A DNA stretch of 64,000 nt, from assembly GCF_000378085.1 (NCBI RefSeq), contig NZ_KB899211.1, positions 124,001-188,000 on the forward strand, in the 5' to 3' direction. Below are positions 27,228 to 36,490 of this stretch, piece after piece. The stretch is from Hoylesella loescheii DSM 19665 = JCM 12249 = ATCC 15930 (GTDB lineage: Bacteria; Bacteroidota; Bacteroidia; Bacteroidales; Bacteroidaceae). The translations under genes and the position numbers were made by a program. Numbering within the stretch: the first letter of the stretch is position 1; the number at the start of each line of letters is the position of its first letter. The notes under the pieces were generated by a model. The model did not search any database. It was not told where the DNA came from and was given only the letters and a program-made list of their open reading frames with translations.

Positions 27228-28499
27228 ATGTTATATTATCTCTTCCGCTTCTTAGAACAGTTCGGCATTTCGGGAGCCCACATTTGGGGATACATCTCGT
27301 TTAGGTCGTTATTGGCCTTAATATTGTCGTTGGTTATATCAGCATGGTTCGGCGAGAAGTTTATCAAATACCTCAAAAGAAAGCAAATAACCGAGGTGCA
27401 ACGCGACGCTAGTATCGACCCCTTTGGTGTTCAGAAGATTGGCGTACCCAGTATGGGCGGTATCATCATCATCGTTGCCATACTCGTTCCTGTGCTTTTG
27501 CTGGGTCGATTGCGTAACATCTACCTCATCCTCATGGTTATTACCACCGTGTGGTTGGGCTTCTTGGGTGGCATGGACGACTTTATCAAAATATTCCGCC
27601 ACAACAAGGAGGGACTGAAAGGCAAGTATAAGATTGTGGGACAGGTGGGTATCGGACTTATCGTGGGCCTTGTTCTATGGGCATCGCCCGACGTGAAGAT
27701 GAACGAGAACCTTGCTTTACAGCGCAAAGACAATACCGAGGTGGTGGTGAAACACCGCAGCGAGGCGCGCAAGTCGCTCAAAACAACGATCCCTTTCGTT
27801 AAAGGACACAACCTGGATTATTCGCGCGTGATGTCGTTTATGGGTAAATACAAGACCGCGGCGGGATGGGTTCTCTTCGTGATAATGACCATTATCGTGG
27901 TGACGGCAGTGAGCAATGGGGCCAATCTCAATGACGGTATGGACGGAATGTGTGCCGGTAACAGCGCCATTATAGGTGTGGTGTTGGGCATTTTGGCCTA
28001 TGTCAGTTCGCACTTAGAGTTCGCCGCCTACCTCAACATCATGTACATACCCGGTTCGCAAGAACTGGTGGTATTCTTTTGTGCCTTTATTGGCGCGCTC
28101 ATCGGTTTCCTTTGGTACAACGCTTACCCTGCGCAGGTGTTCATGGGTGATACAGGATCGCTCACCATTGGCGGAATTATCGCCGTGGGGGCAATCATTA
28201 TCCACAAGGAATTGTTGCTACCCATACTCTGCGGCATCTTCTTTGTGGAAAGCTTGAGCGTGATGTTACAGGTGTATTATTTCAAGATGGGCAAGCGGCG
28301 AGGTGTAAAGCAACGCATATTTAAGCGTACGCCTATACATGATAACTTCCGTACACAAGACGATCAGCTAGACCCCGAATGTCATTATGTGATTCAAAAG
28401 CCGAGGTCTGTGGTGCACGAATCGAAGATTACCATTCGATTTTGGATTATAACCATCATCTTGGCCGCCCTAACCATCATCACACTTAAAATAAGGTAG
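27228..28499 (+). CDS. mraY: phospho-MurNAc-pentapeptide transferase
   Basis: MraY attaches phospho-MurNAc-pentapeptide to undecaprenyl phosphate, forming lipid I on the inner face of the membrane. It has about ten membrane segments. Conserved points are PSMGGIIIIVA, GGMDDFIKI and the Mg2+ motif, here NLNDGMDG rather than the more common NLTDGLDG. At 423 aa it is about 60 residues longer than E. coli MraY; the extra part is a polar insert around residues 155-205, a known feature of Bacteroidota enzymes. It lies between the composite repeat and murD. Confidence 0.95.
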   Translation: MLYYLFRFLEQFGISGAHIWGYISFRSLLALILSLVISAWFGEKFIKYLKRKQITEVQRDASIDPFGVQKIGVPSMGGIIIIVAILVPVLLLGRLRNIYLILMVITTVWLGFLGGMDDFIKIFRHNKEGLKGKYKIVGQVGIGLIVGLVLWASPDVKMNENLALQRKDNTEVVVKHRSEARKSLKTTIPFVKGHNLDYSRVMSFMGKYKTAAGWVLFVIMTIIVVTAVSNGANLNDGMDGMCAGNSAIIGVVLGILAYVSSHLEFAAYLNIMYIPGSQELVVFFCAFIGALIGFLWYNAYPAQVFMGDTGSLTIGGIIAVGAIIIHKELLLPILCGIFFVESLSVMLQVYYFKMGKRRGVKQRIFKRTPIHDNFRTQDDQLDPECHYVIQKPRSVVHESKITIRFWIITIILAALTIITLKIR

Positions 28500-28595
28500 G
28501 TTAAAAATAGGTCCTATATATAATAAGGTGTCGCCCCATTCGATAACTGACGACGAGCCGACACCACAACGACAAACAACAAAGAAAAAGCAGAA

Positions 28596-29927
28596 ATGGA
28601 CAGAATAGTGATATTAGGCGCAGCCGAAAGTGGCGTGGGAGCTGCCATATTGGCCAAGCAAAAGGGCTTCGACGTATTTGTTTCGGACATGGGACCCATC
28701 AAGGACAAGTACAAGCAGATGCTCGACAGTCACGGCATAGACTGGGAAGAAGGACGACACACGGAAGTGAAAATACTCAATGCCAAAGAGATTGTGAAGA
28801 GTCCGGGTATCCCCAGCCAAGCCCCCATGGTGCAGCAGGCCATAGCTAAGGGTATCGGTATTGTCAGCGAGATTGAGTTCGCGGGCCGATATACCGATGC
28901 CAAGATGGTGTGCATCACGGGAAGCAACGGCAAAACCACGACAACGTCGCTCATTTATCACATCTTTAAGACCGCAGGCTATAACGTAGGATTGGGTGGA
29001 AACATAGGCCGAAGCCTCGCCTTACAGGTGGCAGAGGGTGCACACGATTGGTATGTTATCGAGTTGAGCAGCTTCCAGCTTGAAGATATGTATCGCTTTA
29101 AGGCACATATTGCCGTGTTGCTCAACATCACACCCGACCATCTGGATCGCTATAACTACCGCATGCAAGGTTATGTAGACGCTAAGATGCGCATATTGCA
29201 GAACCTAACGCCGCAAGATTATTTTATCTATTGGGCCGACGACCCCGTGGTGAAACCCGAATTGCAGAAGTATGACGTGTCGGCACATGTATGTCCCTTT
29301 GCCGAAAACAGCGAAACGGGCATGGCTGCATACGTTGCGGATGGACAGGTAACGCTACCCGCTCCCCTCGATTTCACTATGCCGCAAGACCGCCTGAGCC
29401 TACCAGGCAAGCACAACCTCTATAATTCACTGGCTGCTGCATTGGCTGCACGCGCTGCCGGCATTCCTCAGAGTGTTGTTGAACAAGGTCTTAGCGATTT
29501 CCCCGGCGTGGAACACCGCATGGAACGCGTAGCAACGATGCATGGTGTAAACTACATCAACGACTCGAAAGCCACCAACGTAGACGCTTGTCGCTATGCG
29601 TTGGAGGCTATGAACACCCCAACGATACTCATCATTGGAGGCAAAGACAAGGGTAACGACTACGAACCCATCAAGGAGTTGGTGAAAGAAAAGTGCGCCG
29701 GATTGGTGTATCTTGGTGCCGACAACACCAAACTGCATCAGAATTTCGACCAACTGGGCTTGCCCGTGGCCGACACTCACAGCATGAAAGACTGCGTAAC
29801 GGTCTGCGCCAACATGGCTAAGAAGGGCTACACCGTGCTGTTGAGTCCCTGTTGCGCTAGCTTCGACCTCTTCAAGAATATGGAAGACCGAGGTGAGCAA
29901 TTCAAGACATTGGTACGAAACCTCTAA
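28596..29927 (+). CDS. murD: UDP-MurNAc-L-alanine:D-glutamate ligase
   Basis: MurD adds D-glutamate to UDP-MurNAc-L-Ala. The 443-aa protein starts with a Rossmann-like UDP-binding domain (VILGAAESGVGAAILA, residues 4-19), then the ATP P-loop TGSNGKTTTTS near residue 109, then NITPDHLDRY and the C-terminal domain with DSKATN and GGKDKGNDY. The order and spacing of motifs are those of Mur ligases. ftsW follows after 14 bp. Confidence 0.97.
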   Translation: MDRIVILGAAESGVGAAILAKQKGFDVFVSDMGPIKDKYKQMLDSHGIDWEEGRHTEVKILNAKEIVKSPGIPSQAPMVQQAIAKGIGIVSEIEFAGRYTDAKMVCITGSNGKTTTTSLIYHIFKTAGYNVGLGGNIGRSLALQVAEGAHDWYVIELSSFQLEDMYRFKAHIAVLLNITPDHLDRYNYRMQGYVDAKMRILQNLTPQDYFIYWADDPVVKPELQKYDVSAHVCPFAENSETGMAAYVADGQVTLPAPLDFTMPQDRLSLPGKHNLYNSLAAALAARAAGIPQSVVEQGLSDFPGVEHRMERVATMHGVNYINDSKATNVDACRYALEAMNTPTILIIGGKDKGNDYEPIKELVKEKCAGLVYLGADNTKLHQNFDQLGLPVADTHSMKDCVTVCANMAKKGYTVLLSPCCASFDLFKNMEDRGEQFKTLVRNL

Positions 29928-29941
29928 TTCCCCAAACGTCA

Positions 29942-31204
29942 ATGGCAGTTAACAAATCCTTAGGCAATCTCTTCAAGGGCGACAAGGTGATATGGATGAT
30001 ATTCTTCTTCCTCTGTCTCATCAGTGCCATAGAGGTGTTTTCGGCATCCTCTTCCCTTACTTATAAGGGCGGAAGCTACCTCGCACCCATCATCAAACAC
30101 CTCGGAATATTGTTCTTGGGTATTGTCTTCATGGTGTTTACGGTGAACATTCCCTGCCGATATTTTAAGGTGCTAACGCCCTTTCTGCTGCTCTTTTCAT
30201 TTGTAACACTTATTTGGGTGCTCTTTGGAGGACAGAGCACCAATGGTGCACAACGATGGGTAAGCCTCTTGGGCATACAGTTTCAGCCCTCCGAAATAGG
30301 TAAAGGAACGCTCGTTTTGATGGTGGCTCAGGTGCTTAGTGCCACTCAAACCGAGCATGGAGCCGACCGCAAGGCCGTCTACTGGATAGCTTTTGGCTTC
30401 GTCATCATCATTCCCATACTTTTAGAGAACCTCTCCACGGGCCTACTCATTTGTATGGTTATCTATATGATGATGATTTTGGGGCGTGTGCCTGTGTCTC
30501 AGTTGGGAAAAATATTGGGTGTTGTGGTGCTTATTGCTGGTGCAGCGCTATCGTTCGTGTTGATTTTTGGTCATGCTAAGCAAACTGAAGCTCCCGAACA
30601 GACCCTCACCGAGAACGTAGCGCCACAGAAAGAAGAGAAAGGCATTTTTGGTAGTCTGTTCCATCGAGCCGACACTTGGAAGTCGCGTATCTACAAATTC
30701 GTGAAGCACGAGGAAGTTCCACCCGAGAAATTCGACCTCGATAAGGACGCGCAAGTGGGTCACGCCAACATCGCCATTGCCTCTTCCAATGTCATTGGGC
30801 AAGGTCCAGGCAACTCGGTGCAGCGCGATTTCCTATCGCAAGCCTTCTCCGACTTCATCTACGCAGTGATAATCGAAGAGACGGGCATTATAGGTGCAGT
30901 CTTCGTAGCCATGCTTTACGTGGTGTTGCTTTTCCGAACGGGTAGGATAGCCAACCGTTGTGAAAACAATTTTCCCGCCTTCTTGGCCATGGGGTTAGCC
31001 CTTTTGCTGGTGACGCAGGCTTTGTTCAACATGTGTGTGGCCGTAGGCTTAGTGCCCGTAACGGGTCAGCCGCTGCCTCTTATCAGTAAGGGCGGAACCT
31101 CAACCATCATCAATTGTGTCTACATGGGCGCAATAATTAGTGTAAGTAGAACTGCAAAGAAAGCGGAAAAACTAACAAAAAGTGGTGTGACAGAAAAAAA
31201 ATGA
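29942..31204 (+). CDS. ftsW: septal peptidoglycan polymerase FtsW
   Basis: A SEDS-family glycosyltransferase that polymerises lipid II at the septum together with FtsI. The 420-aa product has about ten membrane segments. Typical stretches are QFQPSEIGKG, with the family's conserved acid, LENLSTGLL, and the GQGPGNSVQRDFLSQAFSDFI loop before EETG, and PLISKGGTSTI near the end. The large periplasmic loop (about 215-285) is longer than in E. coli and strongly charged. Confidence 0.95.
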   Translation: MAVNKSLGNLFKGDKVIWMIFFFLCLISAIEVFSASSSLTYKGGSYLAPIIKHLGILFLGIVFMVFTVNIPCRYFKVLTPFLLLFSFVTLIWVLFGGQSTNGAQRWVSLLGIQFQPSEIGKGTLVLMVAQVLSATQTEHGADRKAVYWIAFGFVIIIPILLENLSTGLLICMVIYMMMILGRVPVSQLGKILGVVVLIAGAALSFVLIFGHAKQTEAPEQTLTENVAPQKEEKGIFGSLFHRADTWKSRIYKFVKHEEVPPEKFDLDKDAQVGHANIAIASSNVIGQGPGNSVQRDFLSQAFSDFIYAVIIEETGIIGAVFVAMLYVVLLFRTGRIANRCENNFPAFLAMGLALLLVTQALFNMCVAVGLVPVTGQPLPLISKGGTSTIINCVYMGAIISVSRTAKKAEKLTKSGVTEKK

Positions 31205-31205
31205 G

Positions 31206-31273
31206 TACTTTTGCAGTAAGAAGCGAGTGTCAGGCACAAGCCCCCGATAAGGGGTTTGCAGAATAGGCTCGCT
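31206..31273 (+). promoter_or_regulatory. possible internal promoter and leader hairpin before murG
   Basis: TACTTTTG at 31206-31213 matches the -7 box; no TTG is at the right distance upstream. Just after the expected start come nested stems: AGCGAG (31222-31227) with CTCGCT (31268-31273), and inside them CAAGCCCC (31237-31244) with GGGGTTTG (31251-31258). The 185-bp ftsW-murG gap is the largest unexplained gap in the cluster. Confidence 0.4.
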
Positions 31274-31389
31274 CTGTATGCAGAATAAGGGAGGGTAGAA
31301 AACCAAGTGAAGACTCGGCGCGAGTGGGTGAACAAACAGCGAAACCATTACTTTCTCGTATCCCCCACACCAATCCAAACAAGCAAAGA

Positions 31390-32517
31390 ATGGAAAATAA
31401 CTTGAGAATAATTATCAGCGGTGGCGGCACAGGAGGACATATCTTCCCTGCCGTGGCCATTGCCAACGCCCTAAAAGCCAAACGTCCCGATGCGCAGATA
31501 CTCTTCGTTGGCGCGTTGGGCAGAATGGAGATGCAGCGCGTTCCCGCAGCAGGATACGACATCAAGGGATTACCCATCAGCGGTTTCAATCGAAAGAACC
31601 TCTTTAAGAACTTCGCCGTGTTGTTCAAAATATGGAAAAGCCAACGCATGGCCAAGCGAATTATCAAGGATTTCAAGCCTATGGCAGCTGTGGGAGTAGG
31701 CGGATATGCCAGCGGACCCACGCTTAACCAATGCGCGGCGATGGATATTCCATGCCTCATACAAGAACAAAACTCGTATGCGGGTGTAACAAACAAGCTG
31801 TTAGCCAAGAAAGCCAGTAAGATATGCGTGGCCTACGAAGGTATGGAACGCTTCTTTCCCAAAGACAAAATCGTGCTTACGGGCAATCCCGTACGTCAGC
31901 AGTTGCTCGACACCCAACTGACAAAGGCCGAGGCGCTGCGCGCTTTTGGACTCGAACCCACCAAGAAAACCATCCTCATTGTTGGTGGAAGCCTTGGCGC
32001 ACGTACACTTAACGAAAGCGTGATGGCACATCTCGACGAGTTGCGAAATAGTGGCGTGCAGGTTATTTGGCAAACGGGCAAGAATTATTTCGAAGAAATC
32101 AAAAGCCAGTTGGCCGAGAAATCGCCAATGCCGGCACTTAAACCCACCGACTTCATTGCAGATATGGGCGCCGCCTATCGTGCTGTCGACCTCGTGATAA
32201 GTCGTGCTGGAGCCAGTAGCATTTCCGAATTCTGTCTCATTGGCAAGCCCGTGATACTGGTGCCGAGCCCCAATGTGGCCGAAGATCACCAAACAAAGAA
32301 TGCCATGGCCTTGGTAAATAGGCAGGCTGCACGCTTCGTTAAGGATGCTGAAGCCACCGAAAAGCTTATCCCCATGGCCTTACAAACAGTTAATAACGAC
32401 CAAACCCTAGCGCAATTGAGCCATAACATCAAACAGATGGCACTCAGAAACTCGGCCGAAACCATTGCCGACGAGGTGATAGCCCTAGCTCAGGCGCATG
32501 CGGCCAAAAAACGTTGA
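31390..32517 (+). CDS. murG: UDP-GlcNAc:lipid I N-acetylglucosaminyltransferase
   Basis: MurG adds GlcNAc to lipid I to give lipid II at the inner face of the membrane. I start at 31390 (MENNLRIIISGGGTGGHIFP); the frame is open 22 codons upstream, but the family begins just before GGGTGGH. The 375-aa product has GSLGARTLN and the UDP-GlcNAc site SRAGASSISEF, and PSPNVAEDHQTKNA. It is followed by murC after 46 bp. Confidence 0.96.
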   Translation: MENNLRIIISGGGTGGHIFPAVAIANALKAKRPDAQILFVGALGRMEMQRVPAAGYDIKGLPISGFNRKNLFKNFAVLFKIWKSQRMAKRIIKDFKPMAAVGVGGYASGPTLNQCAAMDIPCLIQEQNSYAGVTNKLLAKKASKICVAYEGMERFFPKDKIVLTGNPVRQQLLDTQLTKAEALRAFGLEPTKKTILIVGGSLGARTLNESVMAHLDELRNSGVQVIWQTGKNYFEEIKSQLAEKSPMPALKPTDFIADMGAAYRAVDLVISRAGASSISEFCLIGKPVILVPSPNVAEDHQTKNAMALVNRQAARFVKDAEATEKLIPMALQTVNNDQTLAQLSHNIKQMALRNSAETIADEVIALAQAHAAKKR

Positions 32518-32563
32518 AAGAACGAACCAGCAGCGGCACGTTCGATAAACTTACAACATCATT

Positions 32564-33955
32564 ATGGAGACAAAGAACATTAAAGCAGTATATTTCGTAG
32601 GAGCGGGCGGCATTGGTATGAGTGCCATTGCCCGTTACTTCATCAAGAAAGGCTACGTGGTGGCTGGGTACGACAAGACACCTACCCAACTGACACAGCA
32701 ATTGGAGAAGGAGGGTATGCTCTTGCACTACGAAGAAAACGTTAACGAAATACCGCAGGCTTGCAAAAATGCCAAGTCGTGCCTCGTGGTATACACTCCG
32801 GCCATCCCCGAAGACCACAAAGAGTTGGTGTACTTCCGCGAAAATGGCTTCGAGATACAGAAGCGCGCGCAGGTGTTGGGAACGCTCACCCGAGCTCTCA
32901 AGGGACTTTGCTTCGCTGGTACGCACGCCAAAACCACCACGTCGTGTATGTGTGCACACATCATGCACCAAAGTCATCCAGACTGCAACGCCTTCCTTGG
33001 AGGCATATCCAAGAATTATGGCACCAACTACATACTAAGTCCCCAAAGCGAGTATGTGGTTATCGAGGCCGACGAGTTCGACCGTTCTTTCCATTGGCTG
33101 CGTCCATGGATGAGCGTTATCACCTCTACCGACCCCGATCACCTCGACATCTATGGCACCAAAGAGGCCTATATGGAGAGCTTTCGCCATTACACCACGC
33201 TCATTCAAGAGGGTGGCGCGCTGATTATTAAGAAGGGATTGGCATTGAAACCCGATGTGAAACCTGGCGTGAAGGTATACCAATACTCCCTCAACGAAGG
33301 CGACTTCCATGCCGAGAACGTGAAGATAGACAACGGTAATATCACGTTCGACTTCGTTTCGCCCATCGAGAGCGTAAAGAACGTAACCTTGGGCCATCCC
33401 GTGCCCATTAATATCGAGAATGCCGTTGCCGCTATGGCTATGGCACAACTCAACGGATGCAACGCCGAAGAACTGCGTTATGGTATCAAAACCTACCACG
33501 GCGTAGACCGTCGGTTCGACTTTAAGATTAAAACGCCCAATCTGGTGTTCCTTAGCGACTATGCACATCATCCCAACGAGATCTTGCAAAGCGCGCGAAG
33601 CATACGCCAGCTATATAAAGACAGAAAGATAACGGCCGTGTTTCAGCCGCATCTCTACACGCGCACGCGCGACTTTTATAAGGAGTTTGCCAAGGCCCTG
33701 AGCCTGCTCAACGAGGTTATACTCTGCGATATCTATCCTGCACGCGAACTGCCCATCAAAGGTGTAAGCAGCAAACTGATATACGATAATCTCGAAAAAG
33801 GTGTAGAGAAGAGCATGATTTCGAAAGAAGATGTGCTGAAGCTGGCTCGCGAACGCGATTTCGACGTGTTGGTATTCCTGGGTGCAGGCGATTTGGATAG
33901 CTATGCGCCACAGGTGGCCAAGATATTAGAAGAAAAGGCCAAGCAAAAGGCTTAA
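32564..33955 (+). CDS. murC: UDP-MurNAc:L-alanine ligase
   Basis: MurC adds the first amino acid, L-alanine, to UDP-MurNAc. The 463-aa protein has the N-terminal GAGGIGMSAIARYF dinucleotide-like loop, then the ATP P-loop as GTHAKTTT, where most homologues have GTHGKTTT, then DEFDRSF and the C-terminal DYAHHPNEI and FQPHLYTRT stretches. The G-to-A change in the P-loop is unusual but the lysine is kept. ftsQ follows at 19 bp. Confidence 0.96.
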   Translation: METKNIKAVYFVGAGGIGMSAIARYFIKKGYVVAGYDKTPTQLTQQLEKEGMLLHYEENVNEIPQACKNAKSCLVVYTPAIPEDHKELVYFRENGFEIQKRAQVLGTLTRALKGLCFAGTHAKTTTSCMCAHIMHQSHPDCNAFLGGISKNYGTNYILSPQSEYVVIEADEFDRSFHWLRPWMSVITSTDPDHLDIYGTKEAYMESFRHYTTLIQEGGALIIKKGLALKPDVKPGVKVYQYSLNEGDFHAENVKIDNGNITFDFVSPIESVKNVTLGHPVPINIENAVAAMAMAQLNGCNAEELRYGIKTYHGVDRRFDFKIKTPNLVFLSDYAHHPNEILQSARSIRQLYKDRKITAVFQPHLYTRTRDFYKEFAKALSLLNEVILCDIYPARELPIKGVSSKLIYDNLEKGVEKSMISKEDVLKLARERDFDVLVFLGAGDLDSYAPQVAKILEEKAKQKA

Positions 33956-33974
33956 CCCTCCAAAGGGAAGGTGT

Positions 33975-34784
33975 ATGAATGTGAATTGGAAGAAAACTGT
34001 AACCATTGTGGTCGATGCGCTCTTAGCCGTCTACCTCGTTTTGGCGTTCACGGCTTTCGGAGAGCCCGACGCCAAGGCGGCCTTGTGCCAAAAGGTACAG
34101 ATAGATATCCAAGACGAGAACACCAATGGCTTCATTACTGCCTCCGACATACGCAGCCGATTGGACGCCAACCAGCTTTATCCCCTCAATAAGCCTATGC
34201 AGGCCGTGCAGGGAAGGCAGATTGAAGAGGCACTTAAGCGCAGCCCGTTCGTCAAGACGGTTGATTGTTACAAAACCCAAGATGGCTGTGTGAGCATCAG
34301 CGTTACCCAACGCATGCCCATCGTGCGCATCAAGGCAGTCAATGGAGACGACTATTACCTCGACGACAACAATCAGGTGATGCCCAATTCGCATTATTCC
34401 GCCGATCTTATTATCGCCACGGGCCATATCTCCAAGGCTTTCGCCCAGAACTACATCGCACCATTGGCCAAGCTCTTTATGGCTAACGAACTGTGGGAAA
34501 AACAGGTGGAGCAAATCAATGTGTTGCCCGATAGGGGCGTGGAGTTAGTTCCCCGCGTGGGGCAGCATGTGGTGTTTATCGGCTATTTACCCCAAGCCGC
34601 CAACACCAAAGAGCGTAATGAGAAAATCGCCGACTACGTAAACAAGAAGCTTACAAGGCTAGAAAAGTTCTATAAGTATGGTCTCTCGCAGGTGGGATGG
34701 AATAAGTACAGCTACATCGACCTCGAGTTCGACAACCAGATTATCTGCAAAAAGAAGAAAGAAAACAAGAACAACCCCGAATAA
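33975..34784 (+). CDS. ftsQ: cell division protein FtsQ
   Basis: A bitopic divisome protein linking early and late division proteins. The 269-aa product has a short cytoplasmic N-terminus, one membrane segment (about 8-27, VTIVVDALLAVYLVLAFTAFG), a POTRA-like region (about 38-110) with ALKRSPFVKTVDCYKTQDG, and a beta-rich domain. The C-terminus is Lys/Asn-rich. The call rests on layout and position between murC and ftsA. ftsA starts 11 bp later. Confidence 0.88.
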   Translation: MNVNWKKTVTIVVDALLAVYLVLAFTAFGEPDAKAALCQKVQIDIQDENTNGFITASDIRSRLDANQLYPLNKPMQAVQGRQIEEALKRSPFVKTVDCYKTQDGCVSISVTQRMPIVRIKAVNGDDYYLDDNNQVMPNSHYSADLIIATGHISKAFAQNYIAPLAKLFMANELWEKQVEQINVLPDRGVELVPRVGQHVVFIGYLPQAANTKERNEKIADYVNKKLTRLEKFYKYGLSQVGWNKYSYIDLEFDNQIICKKKKENKNNPE

Positions 34785-34795
34785 ACATCAGTGTT

Positions 34796-36211
34796 ATGGC
34801 AAAGGATTTTATCGTGGCTATTGAAATCGGTTCGTCTAAGATTACCGGTATCGCAGGAAGAAAAAACATCGATGGCAGTATCTCTATCTTGGCTGTTGCC
34901 AAAGAGACGCCCTCATCGTGTGTGAAGAAGGGCGTGGTATATAACCTCGACCGCACTGTGCAGTGCCTCACCACCATTATTACCAAGCTGAAGACCGCCC
35001 TCAAAACCGAGATTGCCTACGCTTACGTGGGCGTTGGGGGGCAGTCTACGCGCAGCGTAAAGAACGTTATCGTAAAGGAATTACCCGAAGATACCATCGT
35101 GTCGCAAGACATGGTTGACTCGCTCATGGACGCTAACCGAAGCATGCAATATCCCGATTCCGACATCATCGAGGCCATAACCCACGAATATAAGCTCGAT
35201 CAGCAGTTCCAAATCGACCCCGTTGGCGTGCAATGTACCCACTTAGAAGGTCATTTCCTCAATATCCTTTGGCGTAGCAACAACTATCGCAACCTCAAGA
35301 AGTGTTTCTCCACTGCGGGTATTGCCATTGCCGACGTATTTATCTCGCCCCTTGCATTGGCCGACAGTGTGCTCACCGACTCGGAGAAGCGAAGCGGATG
35401 TGCGTTGGTCGACCTCGGTGCGCAAACAACCACCGTTGCCGTTTACAGCAAAAACCTGCTCCGTCATTTGGTGGTTATTCCCTTGGGAAGTGCCAATATC
35501 ACGAAAGACCTCACCTCGTTGCAGATCGAGGAAGACGATGCCGAACGCCTTAAGCTGAAATATGGCTCGGCATATACCAATCCCGAGGAAGACAGTTCGG
35601 GTCTAAGCTACACCATCGACGAAGGTCGAACCATACAAAGCGATACCTTTATCAATGCCGTTGAGGCTAGAATAGAAGAGATTATTGGCAACGTGAAGTT
35701 TCAGATACCAGAAGCCTACGATGGTAAGCTGCTCGGTGGACTGATACTTACGGGTGGCGGAGCACAGCTGAAGAACATCGAAGAGGCTTTCCGTCGTAAA
35801 ACCAACTTTACCAAGATACGTACGGCCAAGTTCGTAAACCAAGAGATACATTCAAAGCATCCTGAGCTTACCGCCCACGATGGAACGATGAACACCCTAT
35901 TGGGACTTCTTTCAAAGGGTAATCTCAACTGCGCGGGTCGCGAAATATCCGATAATCTCTTTGGTGAAGACGTTGAACGTCCCGCTACACTGCCCTCTGA
36001 AGGTGCGGTTACACCCGAAATAAAGGATAAGGGCGCTCAACAGCAACCCACGAATAATGCTCCTAAGCCCGAACCAAAGGAGAAAAAAGAGGAGAAGGTT
36101 GAAAAGCAACACGTGGATAACGAACCTGAAGAAGATAATGGACCTACGAAATTCAGACAATGGAAAGATAGGATTAGTGGTTTCATTAGGCAAATGACTG
36201 AGGAAGAGTAA
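34796..36211 (+). CDS. ftsA: cell division protein FtsA
   Basis: FtsA is an actin-like ATPase that tethers FtsZ to the membrane. The 471-aa product has the phosphate-1 loop (AIEIGSSKITGIAG, residues 7-20), the 1C domain inserted after it, DLGAQTTTVAVY as phosphate-2 and LTGGGAQLKNI as the adenosine motif. A Pro/Lys/Glu-rich linker (about 400-450) leads to a C-terminal amphipathic helix (FRQWKDRISGFIRQM) that would bind the membrane. The gap to ftsZ is filled by a composite repeat. Confidence 0.96.
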   Translation: MAKDFIVAIEIGSSKITGIAGRKNIDGSISILAVAKETPSSCVKKGVVYNLDRTVQCLTTIITKLKTALKTEIAYAYVGVGGQSTRSVKNVIVKELPEDTIVSQDMVDSLMDANRSMQYPDSDIIEAITHEYKLDQQFQIDPVGVQCTHLEGHFLNILWRSNNYRNLKKCFSTAGIAIADVFISPLALADSVLTDSEKRSGCALVDLGAQTTTVAVYSKNLLRHLVVIPLGSANITKDLTSLQIEEDDAERLKLKYGSAYTNPEEDSSGLSYTIDEGRTIQSDTFINAVEARIEEIIGNVKFQIPEAYDGKLLGGLILTGGGAQLKNIEEAFRRKTNFTKIRTAKFVNQEIHSKHPELTAHDGTMNTLLGLLSKGNLNCAGREISDNLFGEDVERPATLPSEGAVTPEIKDKGAQQQPTNNAPKPEPKEKKEEKVEKQHVDNEPEEDNGPTKFRQWKDRISGFIRQMTEEE

Positions 36212-36475
36212 GGGAATAAGGAGGAAGTAGTAAAGGAGGAAGTAGTAAGTAGTAAAGGAGTAAAGTTGTAAGGAGTTAAGGAGTTAAGCCAAATGCTTTG
36301 TTGCAGAGTGGACGACATCCTTGTCAACTCGTTAGCTTGTAGACTTATAAACTTGCAAACTCGTTAACTTGTCAACTCGTCTACTCGTTAATTTGCCTAC
36401 TCATCAACTCATAAACTAATAACACATACCACTCCTCTCTCCCCTTGGAGAGGGATTGTGGGTGAGGCTTTTTAA
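36212..36475 (-). repeat. composite intergenic repeat copy between ftsA and ftsZ
   Basis: Reverse orientation relative to the copy at 27060: GGAGTTAAGGAGTTAAGCC, TTGCAGAGTGG, CTTGTCAACTC, a run of TAACTCGT / AACTCATAAACT words, then CTCTCCCCTTGGAGAGGG and GTGAGGCTTTTTAAA directly before ftsZ. It separates two genes that are usually co-transcribed. Confidence 0.7.
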
Positions 36476-36490
36476 AATACATACAACGTT

